NCBI GenBank assembly: GCA_949288955.1
Contig: CASEMS010000017.1
Span: forward strand, 1 to 60,043
DNA: 60,043 nt
Source: an uncultured Lentisphaeraceae bacterium
GTDB taxonomy: Bacteria; Verrucomicrobiota; Kiritimatiellia; RFP12; DVOR01
Reading direction: 5' to 3'
In this document: piece after piece, positions 40,641-49,895 of the stretch
Position numbering within the stretch: position 1 is the first letter of the stretch
Layout of the letters: each line of letters begins with the position of its first letter
Notes under the pieces: generated by a model
The model's database searches: none
The model's input: only the letters and a program-made list of their open reading frames with translations
Told to the model about the DNA's origin: nothing
Translations under genes and position numbers: made by a program

Positions 40641-40736
40641 TGGGCAGCGCGGGAGGCGAGGGCGGTAGGGAGCGGTCAGCGGGCGAAGCCCGCAGAGCGA
40701 CCGGCGGAGCCCGCAAGCCTCCCGCGCAACCTTGCG
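40641..40736. repeat. R3 dispersed repeat, right copy
   Basis: Same strand and nearly identical to 6743-6839 over the first 65 or so bases. Confidence 0.85.
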
Positions 40737-40740
40737 TCTA

Positions 40741-40879
40741 AACTTCCAAGCCTCCCCTCTGCCCGCAAGCCTCCCGCGCAACCTTGCGTCTTTGCGGTTC
40801 CCCCCAAGCCTCCAAGCCTCCAAACTTCCAAGCCTCCCCTCTGCCCGCAAGCCTCCCGCGCCACTTGGCGTCTTTGCGG
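40741..40879. repeat. 57-bp direct duplication
   Basis: 40741-40797 and 40823-40879 share AACTTCCAAGCC at the start and TCTTTGCGG at the end, differing at a few positions around CGCGCAACCTTG/CGCGCCACTTGG. The core also appears at the end of R3 copy B. Confidence 0.85.
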
Positions 40880-40913
40880 CGTAGCAAAGGGACGAGCGGT
40901 GGCGGGGATGTGC

Positions 40914-40919
40914 TATACT
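40914..40919 (+). promoter_or_regulatory. -10-like box for the ymdB-dinG-bioA operon
   Basis: GTGCTATACT, 31 nt before ATG 40951 with a ribosome binding site (GGGAGGA) in between. Confidence 0.6.
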
Positions 40920-40950
40920 ATTATTTTGCGAGCGAATGGGAGGACAAGCC

Positions 40951-41730
40951 ATGCGGATTCTGTTGGTCGGGGACATCGTGGGCGCGCCGGGGCGCGCGTG
41001 GTTCGCGGAGGTGGCGCGAAGACTGACCGCCGAAGGCAGGATTCACGCCATCATCGCCAACGCGGAGAACGCGGCGGGGGGGAGCGGCCTGACGGCGGCG
41101 TTGGCGAATGAGTTGTGTGCGGCGGGGGCGACGCTCCTGACGTTGGGCGACCACACGTGGGGCCAGCGGGGCTTCGACACGGAGATCGGCGGGTTGCGGC
41201 GGGTGGTGCGTCCGGCGAACTTCCCGGAGGGGACGCCGGGGGCGGTCGCGGCGGTGGCGGAGACGGCGCTCGGGCCGATTGCGGTGGTGTCGGTGGTGGG
41301 GCAGGTCTTCATGGCGCCGGCGGACAATCCCTTCCATGCGGTAACACGGGCGTTGCGCGAGGTGCCGGCGAATGTGCCGGTCTTCGTGGACGTCCATGCG
41401 GAGGCGACGAGTGAGAAGATCGCGATGGGCCATTGGCTGGATGGGCGCGTGGCCTGCGTCTTCGGCACGCACACCCACGTGCAGACGAGCGACGCGACGC
41501 TCCTGCCCGGCGGCACGGCCTACATCACGGATCTGGGAATGACGGGCCCGGCGCGGTCGGTCATCGGCAGGAAGTTCGAGCCGGTGCTCAAAAAGTTCAC
41601 CACGGGCATCCCCGCGCGCTTCGACGTGGCGGAGGGGCCATCGAAGTTGGAGGGCGCCATCGTGGAGTTACCGCGCGGGGCGCGCTTCCCCACGTCCATC
41701 GAGGCCGTGCGCTATGTCCAAGAGGGATGA
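40951..41730 (+). CDS. YmdB-family metallophosphoesterase
   Basis: 259 aa, start fixed by GGGAGGA 7 nt upstream. Di-metal phosphodiesterase of the YmdB family (2',3'-cyclic nucleotide phosphodiesterase in Bacillus). Motifs: LVGDIVGAPGR (D8), ANAENAAGG, LGDHTWGQR, VDVHAEATSEK, VFGTHTHVQT and DLGMTGP. The length is normal. It overlaps dinG by 17 nt. Confidence 0.93.
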   Translation: MRILLVGDIVGAPGRAWFAEVARRLTAEGRIHAIIANAENAAGGSGLTAALANELCAAGATLLTLGDHTWGQRGFDTEIGGLRRVVRPANFPEGTPGAVAAVAETALGPIAVVSVVGQVFMAPADNPFHAVTRALREVPANVPVFVDVHAEATSEKIAMGHWLDGRVACVFGTHTHVQTSDATLLPGGTAYITDLGMTGPARSVIGRKFEPVLKKFTTGIPARFDVAEGPSKLEGAIVELPRGARFPTSIEAVRYVQEG

Positions 41731-44182
41731 GGCTGAGGGGGAGCTGCCCGGCTGGGCGTTGGAGGCGATGGCGCACTGCGCCCGCGCGGGGGGCGACGCG
41801 GCCTGGGCCGCGCGTCTGGAGGCCGCGCGCACGGAGAACCTCTTCGCCGACGCCTCGGAGGAGGCGTGGTATGCCCGCTTCCCGACCCTGCAACGCATCC
41901 GCCCGCGCGACCTGACGCCCCCGGAGCAGTGGCGCCCCGTAGATCACGCGGCGTTGGATGCCATCTTCGGCGAAGGCGGCGAGTTGGCCAGGCTCTTCGA
42001 GCGCTACGAACCGCGCGCGGGGCAGACGGCCATGGCCCACGCGGTGGCCGACGCGCTGAACACCCGCCGTTTCCTCTTGGCGGAGGCGGGCACGGGCGTG
42101 GGCAAGAGCCTGGCCTATCTGGTGCCGTGCGCGCTCTGGGCCTGCGCCAACGACCTCCCCATCGTCGTCTCCACCAACACGCGCAACCTCCAGACGCAGC
42201 TGCTGACCAAGGACATCCCCCTTGTGCGGCGTATCGTGGCGCCCTTCCTGCCGCCTGGGACGCCGTTCGCGGCGACGGTGCTCAAGGGCCGAAACAACTA
42301 CCTCTGCCTCAAACGCTTGGGCTACTACATCGAAGGCGGCCTCGAAAGCCTCCGCGCCAACGACGCCCTCCTCTTCGCCGAGCTCGTGGGTTGGGCCGCC
42401 CGGACGCGCGACGGCGACCTCGACGCCTTCCGCCCCACCCACGCGCGCGGCGACCAGGCCCTGATCCGCCACTTCGATTGCCGGGCGGACGCCTGCACGG
42501 GCAAGAGTTGCCGCTTTTACCGGCGTTGCTTCCTCCAAGCCTCGCGCCAGGCCGCCTTGGGCGCGCATCTGATCATCGCCAACCACGCCCTCGTCTTCGC
42601 CGAGCTCACCAACCCCGGCGCGCTCCCCCCGCACGCGCAAATCGTCTTCGACGAGGCCCACAACATCGAGGGCGCCGCCACCGACTTCCTCTCCGGCGAG
42701 CTCTCCCCCCTCACGCTTTACGACCTCTGCCAGAAACTCGCCCCCAGCCGCGGCCGCGAGGCGGGCAGCCTCTTCCACCAAGCGCGTGCCGACTTCGTGG
42801 ACAAGGCCTCGCTCACCCCCGAGCGGCGCGCCGAGTTCATCGACCTGCTGGCCGACCTGCGGATGTGCGGCGCCGACCTCGCCAAGGCCGGCACGGCGCT
42901 CTTCGACACGCTCCACGGCTTCCTCTCCCGCACCACCGAGACGACCGTCCGCTACCGCACCGTGCCCGACGCCTCCAAGCCCGACCTGCCCAACGGCCAG
43001 CCGCAGCTCCGCCGTGAGGTCTGCCTCCGCGGCGCCGCCTTCATCCCCGCCGACTCCATCGTCCCCGAGGCCGAGATCCAGGCCCGACGCGACGCCGTCG
43101 CCCACAAACTCTCCGACGCGCGCAAGCTCCTCAACCGCCTCCTCACGGCCATCGCCGAGGCCACCCCGCCCGCCGGGCAGGAGAACCCCTACGAAGACCT
43201 CGTCGGCCTCCTCAAGGCCACCGGCGAGGGCCTCGGCGAGTTCGGCCAAGGCATGGACGCCATCCTCGCCGGGGCCGCGCCCGACATGGTCTACTGGATG
43301 GCCCGCCTCGGCCCCGAGGGGCGCGCCTGCGCCCTCACCGCCGCCCCGCTCGACATCGCCCGCCAGCTTCAGAACCTCCTTTACAAAACCAAGTCCACCC
43401 TCATCCTCTCCTCCGCCACGCTCCGCATCCACGGTTCTTTCGCCCACATCCGCGCGCGCCTGGGCCTCGCCTTCCCCGAGGTGGCCGGGCGCGTGGACGA
43501 ATTCGTGGCCGAGAGCCCTTTCGACTACCCGCGCCAATGCCGCGTGCTGGTGCCGAACTTCCTCCCCGAGGTGACCGGCCAGGCCTACGTCCTGGAGCTG
43601 TCGCGCCTGATGTACAGCCTCTTCGTCACCGCGCAGGGCCGCTCCCTCGCCCTCTTCACCTCCCACGAGATGCTCCGCGCCTGCGCCGAGCTCCTCGCCC
43701 CACACCTCGCCGCCAAGGGCATCGACCTCTTGGCACAGAGCGCCAGCCTCGGCCGCGACGCAATGACCGAGGCCTTCCGCGCCCAAGACCGCCCCACCGT
43801 CCTCTTCGGTGCGCAGAGTTTTTGGGAGGGCGTGGACGTGGTGGGCGACGCGCTCAGCTGCGTGGTCATCGCCCGCCTCCCCTTCGAGACCTACGGCGAC
43901 CCGCTCTTCAAGGCCCGTTGCGAGAAGATTGAGCAGGAGGGGCGCTCCTCCTTCGCCGAGCTTTCCCTCCCTCAGGCCGTGATCCGCTTCCGCCAAGGCT
44001 TCGGCCGCCTCATCCGCAGCCGCGCCGACCGAGGCGTCGTGGTCGTCGCCGACACCCGCATCGTCGCCAAAAGCTACGGCTCGGTCTTCGCCGGCTCACT
44101 CCCCGTCAAGGTCGAGGTCGCCGACAGTCGCCGCGGCCTTGTCGCCCGCCTCCGCCAGCTCCTGCAAGGCCCCACACCATGA
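41714..44182 (+). CDS. DinG-family ATP-dependent helicase
   Basis: 822 aa, superfamily 2 XPD/DinG-like helicase. Q-motif region [11 protein letters not shown] (about 99-109), Walker A AGTGVGKS at 125-132, and the iron-sulfur domain with Cys residues in [19 protein letters not shown] and RRC. Then DEAH box VFDEAHN, and the C-terminal half has [29 protein letters not shown] and [22 protein letters not shown]. It unwinds damaged or structured DNA. The start lies inside ymdB and the stop overlaps bioA by 4 nt. Confidence 0.94.
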   Translation: MSKRDEAEGELPGWALEAMAHCARAGGDAAWAARLEAARTENLFADASEEAWYARFPTLQRIRPRDLTPPEQWRPVDHAALDAIFGEGGELARLFERYEPRAGQTAMAHAVADALNTRRFLLAEAGTGVGKSLAYLVPCALWACANDLPIVVSTNTRNLQTQLLTKDIPLVRRIVAPFLPPGTPFAATVLKGRNNYLCLKRLGYYIEGGLESLRANDALLFAELVGWAARTRDGDLDAFRPTHARGDQALIRHFDCRADACTGKSCRFYRRCFLQASRQAALGAHLIIANHALVFAELTNPGALPPHAQIVFDEAHNIEGAATDFLSGELSPLTLYDLCQKLAPSRGREAGSLFHQARADFVDKASLTPERRAEFIDLLADLRMCGADLAKAGTALFDTLHGFLSRTTETTVRYRTVPDASKPDLPNGQPQLRREVCLRGAAFIPADSIVPEAEIQARRDAVAHKLSDARKLLNRLLTAIAEATPPAGQENPYEDLVGLLKATGEGLGEFGQGMDAILAGAAPDMVYWMARLGPEGRACALTAAPLDIARQLQNLLYKTKSTLILSSATLRIHGSFAHIRARLGLAFPEVAGRVDEFVAESPFDYPRQCRVLVPNFLPEVTGQAYVLELSRLMYSLFVTAQGRSLALFTSHEMLRACAELLAPHLAAKGIDLLAQSASLGRDAMTEAFRAQDRPTVLFGAQSFWEGVDVVGDALSCVVIARLPFETYGDPLFKARCEKIEQEGRSSFAELSLPQAVIRFRQGFGRLIRSRADRGVVVVADTRIVAKSYGSVFAGSLPVKVEVADSRRGLVARLRQLLQGPTP

Positions 44183-45444
44183 ACGAGACCCTCTTCGACC
44201 CCTTCGACCGCGCCCACCTCTGGCACCCCTACACCTCCACCATCGCCCCCCAACCCACCCGCAAGGTCGCCCGCGCCGAAGGGTGCGAGCTGATCCTCGC
44301 CGATGGTACGCGCCTCGTCGAGGGCATGAGCAGTTGGTGGTGCGCCATTCACGGCTATTCCCACCCCGTCCTCGTCAAGGCCGCCCAGGAGCAGACCGCC
44401 CGCATGAGCCATGTCATGTTCGGGGGGCTCACGCACCAACCGGCCATCGACCTCGGCAAACGCCTCCTTCGCATCGCGCCCCCCGCGATGGACAAAGTCT
44501 TCTACGCCGACAGCGGGTCCGTCGCCGTCGAGGTCGCCCTCAAGATGGCCATCCAATGCGACCCGGCCAAGACCGACTTCCTCACCATCCGCTCCGGCTA
44601 CCACGGCGACACCTGGAACGCCATGTCCGTCTGCGACCCCGTCACCGGCATGCACGGCCTCTTCGGCCCCGCCCTTCCCCGCCGCCTCTTCGCCCCCGCC
44701 CCCGCCTGCCCCTACGGCGCCGAGTGGGATCCCGCCGACTTCGCCCCCATGGCCCGCCTCATCGAGGCCCACAAACGTACCCTCGCCGCCGTCATCCTCG
44801 AACCCATCGTCCAGGGCGCCGGCGGGATGCGCTTCTATCATCCCGCCTACCTCCGCGCTCTCCGCGCCGCCTGCGACGAGGCCGGCACGCTCCTGATCTT
44901 CGACGAGATCGCCACCGGCTTCGGCCGCACCGGCACCCTCTTCGCCTGGGAGCACGCCGGCGTCCAACCCGACATCCTGTGCGTGGGCAAGGCCATCACC
45001 GGCGGCATGATGACCTTCGCGGCCGTCCTCGCCACCGCCGCCGTCGCCGAGCGCGTCTGTGCCGGCCAGGCCGGTTGCTTCATGCACGGCCCCACCTTCA
45101 TGGGCAACCCGCTGGCCTGCGCCGTCGCCAACGCCTCCATCGACCTCCTCCTCGCCAACCCGTGGAAGACGAAGGTCGCCGCCATCGAGGCCCAGCTCCG
45201 CGACGAGCTCGCCCCCGCCCGTGCCTTCCCCGCCGTCGCCGACGTCCGCGTGCTCGGCGCCATCGGCGTCATCGAGTTCAAGCACCCCATCGACGTCCCC
45301 GCCGCCACGGACTTCCTCGTCGACCGCGGCGTCTGGCTCCGCCCCTTCGGCCGTAACCTCTACGCCATGCCGCCCTACGTCATCACCCCCGCCCAGCTCA
45401 GCCGCCTCACCGCCGCCATGCTCGCCTACTGCCGCACCCTCTGA
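44179..45444 (+). CDS. bioA: adenosylmethionine-8-amino-7-oxononanoate aminotransferase
   Basis: 421 aa. Uses SAM as amino donor to make DAPA from KAPA in biotin synthesis. Motifs: HLWHPYTS near the start, [12 protein letters not shown] (W53-W54), [44 protein letters not shown]242 in [20 protein letters not shown], and K271 in [11 protein letters not shown]. These are specific enough to separate it from other class III aminotransferases. It is coupled to dinG by an ATGA overlap and ends at a strong bidirectional terminator. Confidence 0.96.
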   Translation: MNETLFDPFDRAHLWHPYTSTIAPQPTRKVARAEGCELILADGTRLVEGMSSWWCAIHGYSHPVLVKAAQEQTARMSHVMFGGLTHQPAIDLGKRLLRIAPPAMDKVFYADSGSVAVEVALKMAIQCDPAKTDFLTIRSGYHGDTWNAMSVCDPVTGMHGLFGPALPRRLFAPAPACPYGAEWDPADFAPMARLIEAHKRTLAAVILEPIVQGAGGMRFYHPAYLRALRAACDEAGTLLIFDEIATGFGRTGTLFAWEHAGVQPDILCVGKAITGGMMTFAAVLATAAVAERVCAGQAGCFMHGPTFMGNPLACAVANASIDLLLANPWKTKVAAIEAQLRDELAPARAFPAVADVRVLGAIGVIEFKHPIDVPAATDFLVDRGVWLRPFGRNLYAMPPYVITPAQLSRLTAAMLAYCRTL

Positions 45445-45470
45445 GGCCTGACCCTGGGGCGGACGGCAAC

Positions 45471-45509
45471 AAAAAAAAGCCCCGACCCAATCAGGTCGGG
45501 GGCTTTTTT
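45471..45509. terminator. bidirectional terminator between bioA and the TPR membrane gene
   Basis: A8, stem GCCCCGACC...GGTCGGGGGC, then T6; the flanking genes converge. Confidence 0.92.
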
Positions 45510-45524
45510 GTTGCTACGAGCGGC

Positions 45525-48500
45525 TCAGTCCGTCGGCGCCGTGGCGGCATCGAGCTCACGGAGGTCGCGCTCGTCAAGCGGAGTACGCGTCTCCCCGAGC
45601 GCTTGGCGAACGGCGTCGGTGGCTTTTCTGGCGGCAGGGAGGTCGTGAAGACCAATGGCAATCCAGGCATCGACATAGCCGACGCGCGGGTCGAGCTTGA
45701 AGTCAGGGGGGAGGGCGCCTCGCTTGATGGCCTCGTCGATGAGCGCATGAACCTTGGCGAGGGAGGTCTTGGCCTTCTCCGGCTCGCCGCCGCGGGCGAG
45801 AGTGAGGGCATAGGTGGCCCAAGCGGAGGGGCTCTCGGGAGCGATGGTCACGGCACGCAACCCGATCTCCTTGGCAAGTGCGGTGTTGGGGGTGCGGGCG
45901 AGGGCGTCGGCATAGTTGTTGATCAGGTCGATGGCGGGGTTCTCCGTCCCATTGACCGCCAACGCGAAGTAGCGGACGGCGGTCTCGACGTGACCATCCT
46001 CAAGGCGTTGGGTGCCGACGATGAAGTTGGCGAAGGAATGGCTGTTGTCGTCGCGCAACAAGGTGAGCGCGTCGGCCTCTGCGGCGGCCTTGTCGCCTAG
46101 ATGGCGGTCAAGGTTGAGGATGATCTCCAGAATCCCGCGGACGTTGGGGCGGATGGCGTAGGCACGGCGGTAGTTGGCGCGGGCCGCCTCCCAAAGGGTG
46201 GTGGCCTTGGCGGCGGCGTCGCCGCGGGCTTCGGCGCTGGGCAGGGCCTTCTCATCGCGGCTAAGGGCGAAGGACTTGTCGGCGTCGAACTGGGCCAGAC
46301 GGCCCTCCATGACGTGGACGAAGTAGAAGTCCTGCTGCTCCTTGGCGGTTCGGCGGATGTTCTCAAGAATGAAGCCGCGGGCGCGCTCGCTGTGGTGGTC
46401 GGCCTCCCTTGTCTTGCCGGCGGCCTGGGCGCGGTCGGCGCGCTCCATCTCCAACATACCGAGCATGGCCCAACCGATGACGGCATCCTGATGGGCGGAG
46501 GTATAGCGGCTGATGGCCTTGGAGGCGCCGTCGAGGTCGCCCATCGCCATCAGGTAAGCGGTGCGGTCGATGTCCAAGGCATCGGGGTCGCCACCGGCGG
46601 CCTCGATTTTGGAGAGCCATTGGCCGGCCTCGGCGGTCTGGCCGCGCTGGATGGAGAGGCGCGCCAAGCCGCGCAGAGCCTCGACATTGTCAGGGTCGGC
46701 CTCCAAGGCCTCGCGGTAACTCTCGTAAGAGCGCTCGGTCTGGCCCTGCATCTCATAGACGGCGGCGGCGACGGCCTTGACCGCGCCGGCGCGGGGGTCG
46801 TCGGGCTGGAGGGCCTCCTGGGCGTTGCGCAGACCGGCGAGGATGGATTCGGGCGCGGCGCTGACAGCCCACGTCCACCCCATGTTCACGAAGAGGTCAT
46901 AGTTGCGGATGTAACCGTGACGACGGCCGACGGCGCTGAGGTCATACCGCCGAGTGCCGCGGGCCTGGTGGCGGATGAACTCCTCGAAGACGCGGTTGAC
47001 CTCGATGCGCTTCTCGGGAAGCTGGCCGCGGCGGACGCAGATGTCGTAGAGGTTCAGCTTGGCGGAGATGTTGTCGAGGTCGAGGTTCGCGGCGTAGAGG
47101 TAGCAATCGGCGGCGTCCGCCAAACGTCCGGCGTCGTCCAAGACGGTGCCGAGGTTGTTGGACATGAAGGCCAAGTGGGAGCGGATGCCGCGTTGGACAC
47201 CGGCGGTGAGATCCCACCACGGCAGGTCCTCGGGCTTGACCTCAAGGATCTTGGCCCAACGTTCCCGCAGGGTGCGCTGGTCGTCCAGCAGACGGTCGAG
47301 CGGGAGGTCGCCCGCCTCGGGGGCGGGGATGTAGAGGGTACCCACAGGCATCGGGCGCAGATGCGCGCCATACCAGACGTCGGCCAGGTCGTAGACGGCG
47401 GCGATCTGGGGTGCGTTGGGCTGGGCCACGAAGAAGTCCTGGACGAAGACGAGGAAGTTGTAGGCCAGCAGATTCGTGAGGCGCAGACGATCCGCATCGC
47501 CCAACAGGGGGTCAGTCTCCACCTGGCGGCGAAGGGCGGCGAGATAAGCCTCGTCGGCCATGCGCGCGGGGCAGAAGAGTGTCAGTGGCACACCGCGCGC
47601 CTGCGCCACCAAAGCCAGGTGCGGGTCAATCCAATACGTGGTGGAACCCAGCAGATAGCTGCGCCCCTCGGCGAGCGACCCCGAGCCTTTGGCCAACGCC
47701 CCGACGGTCTCCCCCGCGAAGCGATCAGCCAAGCCCCGATCCACCCCCAGGAAACGCGCCGTCTGCACGCCCATCGTGGCGCACGCGGCGATGACGCAGA
47801 CCGGGAAGAAGAGGATGGCCCCCACGCGGCACCCCGTCACGCACAGCGGGATACGCCGACGGTCAAGCTCCTCGTAGATATTCGGGTTCTTGGCGAAGAG
47901 CTGGACGCCCCACCCGACCGTCAGCAGGCCACAGCAAAGCGCCACCACCCACAGACTGGCCACAGGCGTGGCCCCCATGATGAGCCACGTCTTCCACGGC
48001 GTGGGCCCCAACCCCCAATAGAGGCCGAAGAGCGCCGCCGTGAGCGCCGCGCCCGTGATGAGCAGGCCCCACGAGCGCCCGTTGTCGAGCAGGCGGCGCG
48101 CCGTGATCCAAGCCAGAAGCGGCGCCAGGCCAATCCCCACCACGTCGATCAGCCAACTGTTCATCCGGAAGAAGCCCTGAATCGTGGAGACGTGCGACAG
48201 CAACACATGGCGCTCCACCTCCCACGCCCCCGCCAACGTGAAGGGCTCGACCACCCGCAGGCCGTTCAGCAGCAACATCGCCGCCACGCCCGCAACCAAC
48301 GCCAGGAACCACAGCGGCAGATTCCGCGCGCTATGATCCCACAGCCGCCACTCCATCGCCAACGCCCGCAGGAAGAAGAACGGCAACGCCACCAACACGA
48401 AGGGGCTCTCCACCGCCGCCACGCCCAACACGAACGCGAAGAGCGCCATCGTCCGGCGGTGCCCCCCACCCAACGCATATGTGTTCTGAAGCGCCACGCA

Positions 48501-49001
48501 CAGGAGCAGCCAGGCGAAACCCCACAGGCTCACCGTCAGCCCCGTCCCCGCGTAAAGCCCCGGCAACGAGAAAAGGAAAAGCGCGCACACCACGTGCGCG
48601 GCCATCGCCGAGAGCCGCCACGCCGTCCGCACGCCGGTCTCGTCGCTCATCGCGTCGAGCGCCCAGAAACGCACCGTCAGCCACGTCATCGCCACGGCCA
48701 ACGCCATGATACCCGCGCCCAACAGGTTCAGCGCGCCCATCGAGGGCGCCTCCCCCAACAGTCCCACCAACCACCACAGAATCGGGTAGGCCTCCGCCGA
48801 GGCCGGCACCGCGCCCGAGAAAAGCCCCAAGGCCCGCGCGTTCTCCCCCGGCACCGCGAAGTCCCCCGCCCAGGCCAGCCCCACCGCGAACGCGATCGCC
48901 GCCCACAGCCAAGCCCCCCAGGTGGCCAACAGCCGCCGCCCCAACGCGGGCGTCTCCGGGAATGGCCGCGAGCAGAAGAAATCCAACAACATCCTCAACA
49001 T
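45525..49001 (-). CDS. large membrane protein with C-terminal TPR region, 1158 aa
   Basis: Start ATG 49001 (AGAGGAG upstream). The N-terminal 430 or so residues contain about ten to twelve hydrophobic spans (e.g. LWAAIAFAVGLAWAG, LNLLGAGIMALAVAMTWLTV, FALVAGVAAMLLLNG-like stretches), resembling polytopic GT-C-like or O-antigen-ligase-like proteins, but no catalytic motif is certain. The rest is soluble and rich in TPR-type helix pairs (AVAAAVYEMQGQTERSYESYREALEADPDNVEALRGLARLSIQRGQTAEAGQWL; RRAYAIRPNVRGILEIILNLDRHLGDKAAAEADAL). A role in envelope or surface polymer biology is conceivable but not shown. Own promoter box at 49038. Confidence 0.85.
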   Translation of the reverse strand: MLRMLLDFFCSRPFPETPALGRRLLATWGAWLWAAIAFAVGLAWAGDFAVPGENARALGLFSGAVPASAEAYPILWWLVGLLGEAPSMGALNLLGAGIMALAVAMTWLTVRFWALDAMSDETGVRTAWRLSAMAAHVVCALFLFSLPGLYAGTGLTVSLWGFAWLLLCVALQNTYALGGGHRRTMALFAFVLGVAAVESPFVLVALPFFFLRALAMEWRLWDHSARNLPLWFLALVAGVAAMLLLNGLRVVEPFTLAGAWEVERHVLLSHVSTIQGFFRMNSWLIDVVGIGLAPLLAWITARRLLDNGRSWGLLITGAALTAALFGLYWGLGPTPWKTWLIMGATPVASLWVVALCCGLLTVGWGVQLFAKNPNIYEELDRRRIPLCVTGCRVGAILFFPVCVIAACATMGVQTARFLGVDRGLADRFAGETVGALAKGSGSLAEGRSYLLGSTTYWIDPHLALVAQARGVPLTLFCPARMADEAYLAALRRQVETDPLLGDADRLRLTNLLAYNFLVFVQDFFVAQPNAPQIAAVYDLADVWYGAHLRPMPVGTLYIPAPEAGDLPLDRLLDDQRTLRERWAKILEVKPEDLPWWDLTAGVQRGIRSHLAFMSNNLGTVLDDAGRLADAADCYLYAANLDLDNISAKLNLYDICVRRGQLPEKRIEVNRVFEEFIRHQARGTRRYDLSAVGRRHGYIRNYDLFVNMGWTWAVSAAPESILAGLRNAQEALQPDDPRAGAVKAVAAAVYEMQGQTERSYESYREALEADPDNVEALRGLARLSIQRGQTAEAGQWLSKIEAAGGDPDALDIDRTAYLMAMGDLDGASKAISRYTSAHQDAVIGWAMLGMLEMERADRAQAAGKTREADHHSERARGFILENIRRTAKEQQDFYFVHVMEGRLAQFDADKSFALSRDEKALPSAEARGDAAAKATTLWEAARANYRRAYAIRPNVRGILEIILNLDRHLGDKAAAEADALTLLRDDNSHSFANFIVGTQRLEDGHVETAVRYFALAVNGTENPAIDLINNYADALARTPNTALAKEIGLRAVTIAPESPSAWATYALTLARGGEPEKAKTSLAKVHALIDEAIKRGALPPDFKLDPRVGYVDAWIAIGLHDLPAARKATDAVRQALGETRTPLDERDLRELDAATAPTD

Positions 49002-49037
49002 AAACCAACGTCTCCTCTTGTGGTGCGTTACCCGTTC

Positions 49038-49043
49038 AGCATA
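49038..49043 (-). promoter_or_regulatory. -10-like box for the 45525-49001 gene
   Basis: Minus-strand TTTTGGTATGCT, 36 nt upstream of ATG 49001. Confidence 0.6.
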
Positions 49044-49070
49044 CCAAAAGCCATCCCCGACGGCAACCGG

Positions 49071-49868
49071 TCAGGCGCGATAACGTCCGCGCGTAACGAG
49101 CAGATATGCCTGCCACGGGCGCAACGACGCCGTCAAGCTCCGCCGGGGCACCGCGAAGGGCGCCTCCGCCACCGGCCTCGGGCGGCCCCCCTCCGTCAGC
49201 GCCACGCGGTAATGCGCCGCCTCGGCGGCCTTCGCCGCCGCCTCGGCGCCCGGGCCCGGCGCATAGGCGAAGGCCATGGGCAGACGCCCTAACACCCCCG
49301 TCAGCCAATGCCGCCCCGCAAGCACCGCCGCGCGCATCGCCTCGGGGTCGGCCGGGACCTCCGCCAACATCCCGCCGAACTCGACCAGCCCCGAGCGCGC
49401 CATCTCCTGAAGCTCCAAGGGCTTCAGGTGCTCGGCGTCACGCATCCCCGCGTCCGAGACGAAGCAGGTCGCCTTCACGGAGAGTCGCCGCAGAAAGGGA
49501 AGGAGCGTCGAGAGCGCCTCGCGCCCTCCCCCATCAAAGGTCAACACCACCGATTTCCGCGCCGGCGACTCCACCGCCTCCGTCACCGTCTGGAAGCGAT
49601 AGCCCGCCGCCAACAGATTCCTCACCAGCGGCCCCAACAAGGCCGGCTCCACCGGCGCCCTCAGAAAGATGGGCACGTCCCGCGCCAACCGCGGCCGCCA
49701 CCACGCGAAACGGAGCGACGCCACCACCGTGATCGCCACCCACAGCGCCGCCCCCACCACACGCACCTTCCACGGCAAGGGCGCCATGCACCACACCGTC
49801 ATCACGATCGCCCACAACGCCGCCGCCCAACGGAAGCGCGTCTCGTAAGAGGAAAATCCCCAAGTCAT
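49071..49868 (-). CDS. polysaccharide deacetylase-like membrane protein, metal site degenerate
   Basis: 265 aa from ATG 49868 (AGGAAGGAG about 8 nt upstream; the GTG at 49877 abuts the Shine-Dalgarno). Two N-terminal membrane helices (about 13-30 and 36-52) precede a NodB-like domain. Its first motif, normally TFDDG, is TFDGG (110-114). The second, normally HTxxH or HSxxH, appears as FGGML (164-168). Only the first Asp survives; the metal-binding Asp and both His are absent, so deacetylation by the usual mechanism is unlikely. The rest (ATCFVSDAGM, GRLPMAFAYAPGP) still follows the fold. Perhaps a carbohydrate-binding or regulatory pseudoenzyme. Confidence 0.72.
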   Translation of the reverse strand: MTWGFSSYETRFRWAAALWAIVMTVWCMAPLPWKVRVVGAALWVAITVVASLRFAWWRPRLARDVPIFLRAPVEPALLGPLVRNLLAAGYRFQTVTEAVESPARKSVVLTFDGGGREALSTLLPFLRRLSVKATCFVSDAGMRDAEHLKPLELQEMARSGLVEFGGMLAEVPADPEAMRAAVLAGRHWLTGVLGRLPMAFAYAPGPGAEAAAKAAEAAHYRVALTEGGRPRPVAEAPFAVPRRSLTASLRPWQAYLLVTRGRYRA

Positions 49869-49895
49869 CGCAATCACTCCTTCCTGAAATCCCGG

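Larger units (their letters stand above)
40328..40950. other. gene-free interval with dispersed repeats
   Basis: About 620 bp with no credible gene. It holds purine-rich phrases of the AGGACACGAAGG kind (40380-40620), R3 copy B (40641-40736), a 57-bp direct duplication (40741-40797 and 40823-40879), and the ymdB promoter at its right end. Confidence 0.8.

Noticed and set aside
41597..43996. A 799-codon minus-strand frame opposite dinG
   Set aside because: Antisense shadow of an unambiguous helicase; Glu/Gly/Val-biased with no recognisable domain.
46101..49292. A 1063-codon plus-strand frame opposite the TPR membrane gene
   Set aside because: Composition is Arg/Pro/His-rich and domain-free; the minus-strand gene has clear membrane spans, TPR repeats, promoter and ribosome binding site.
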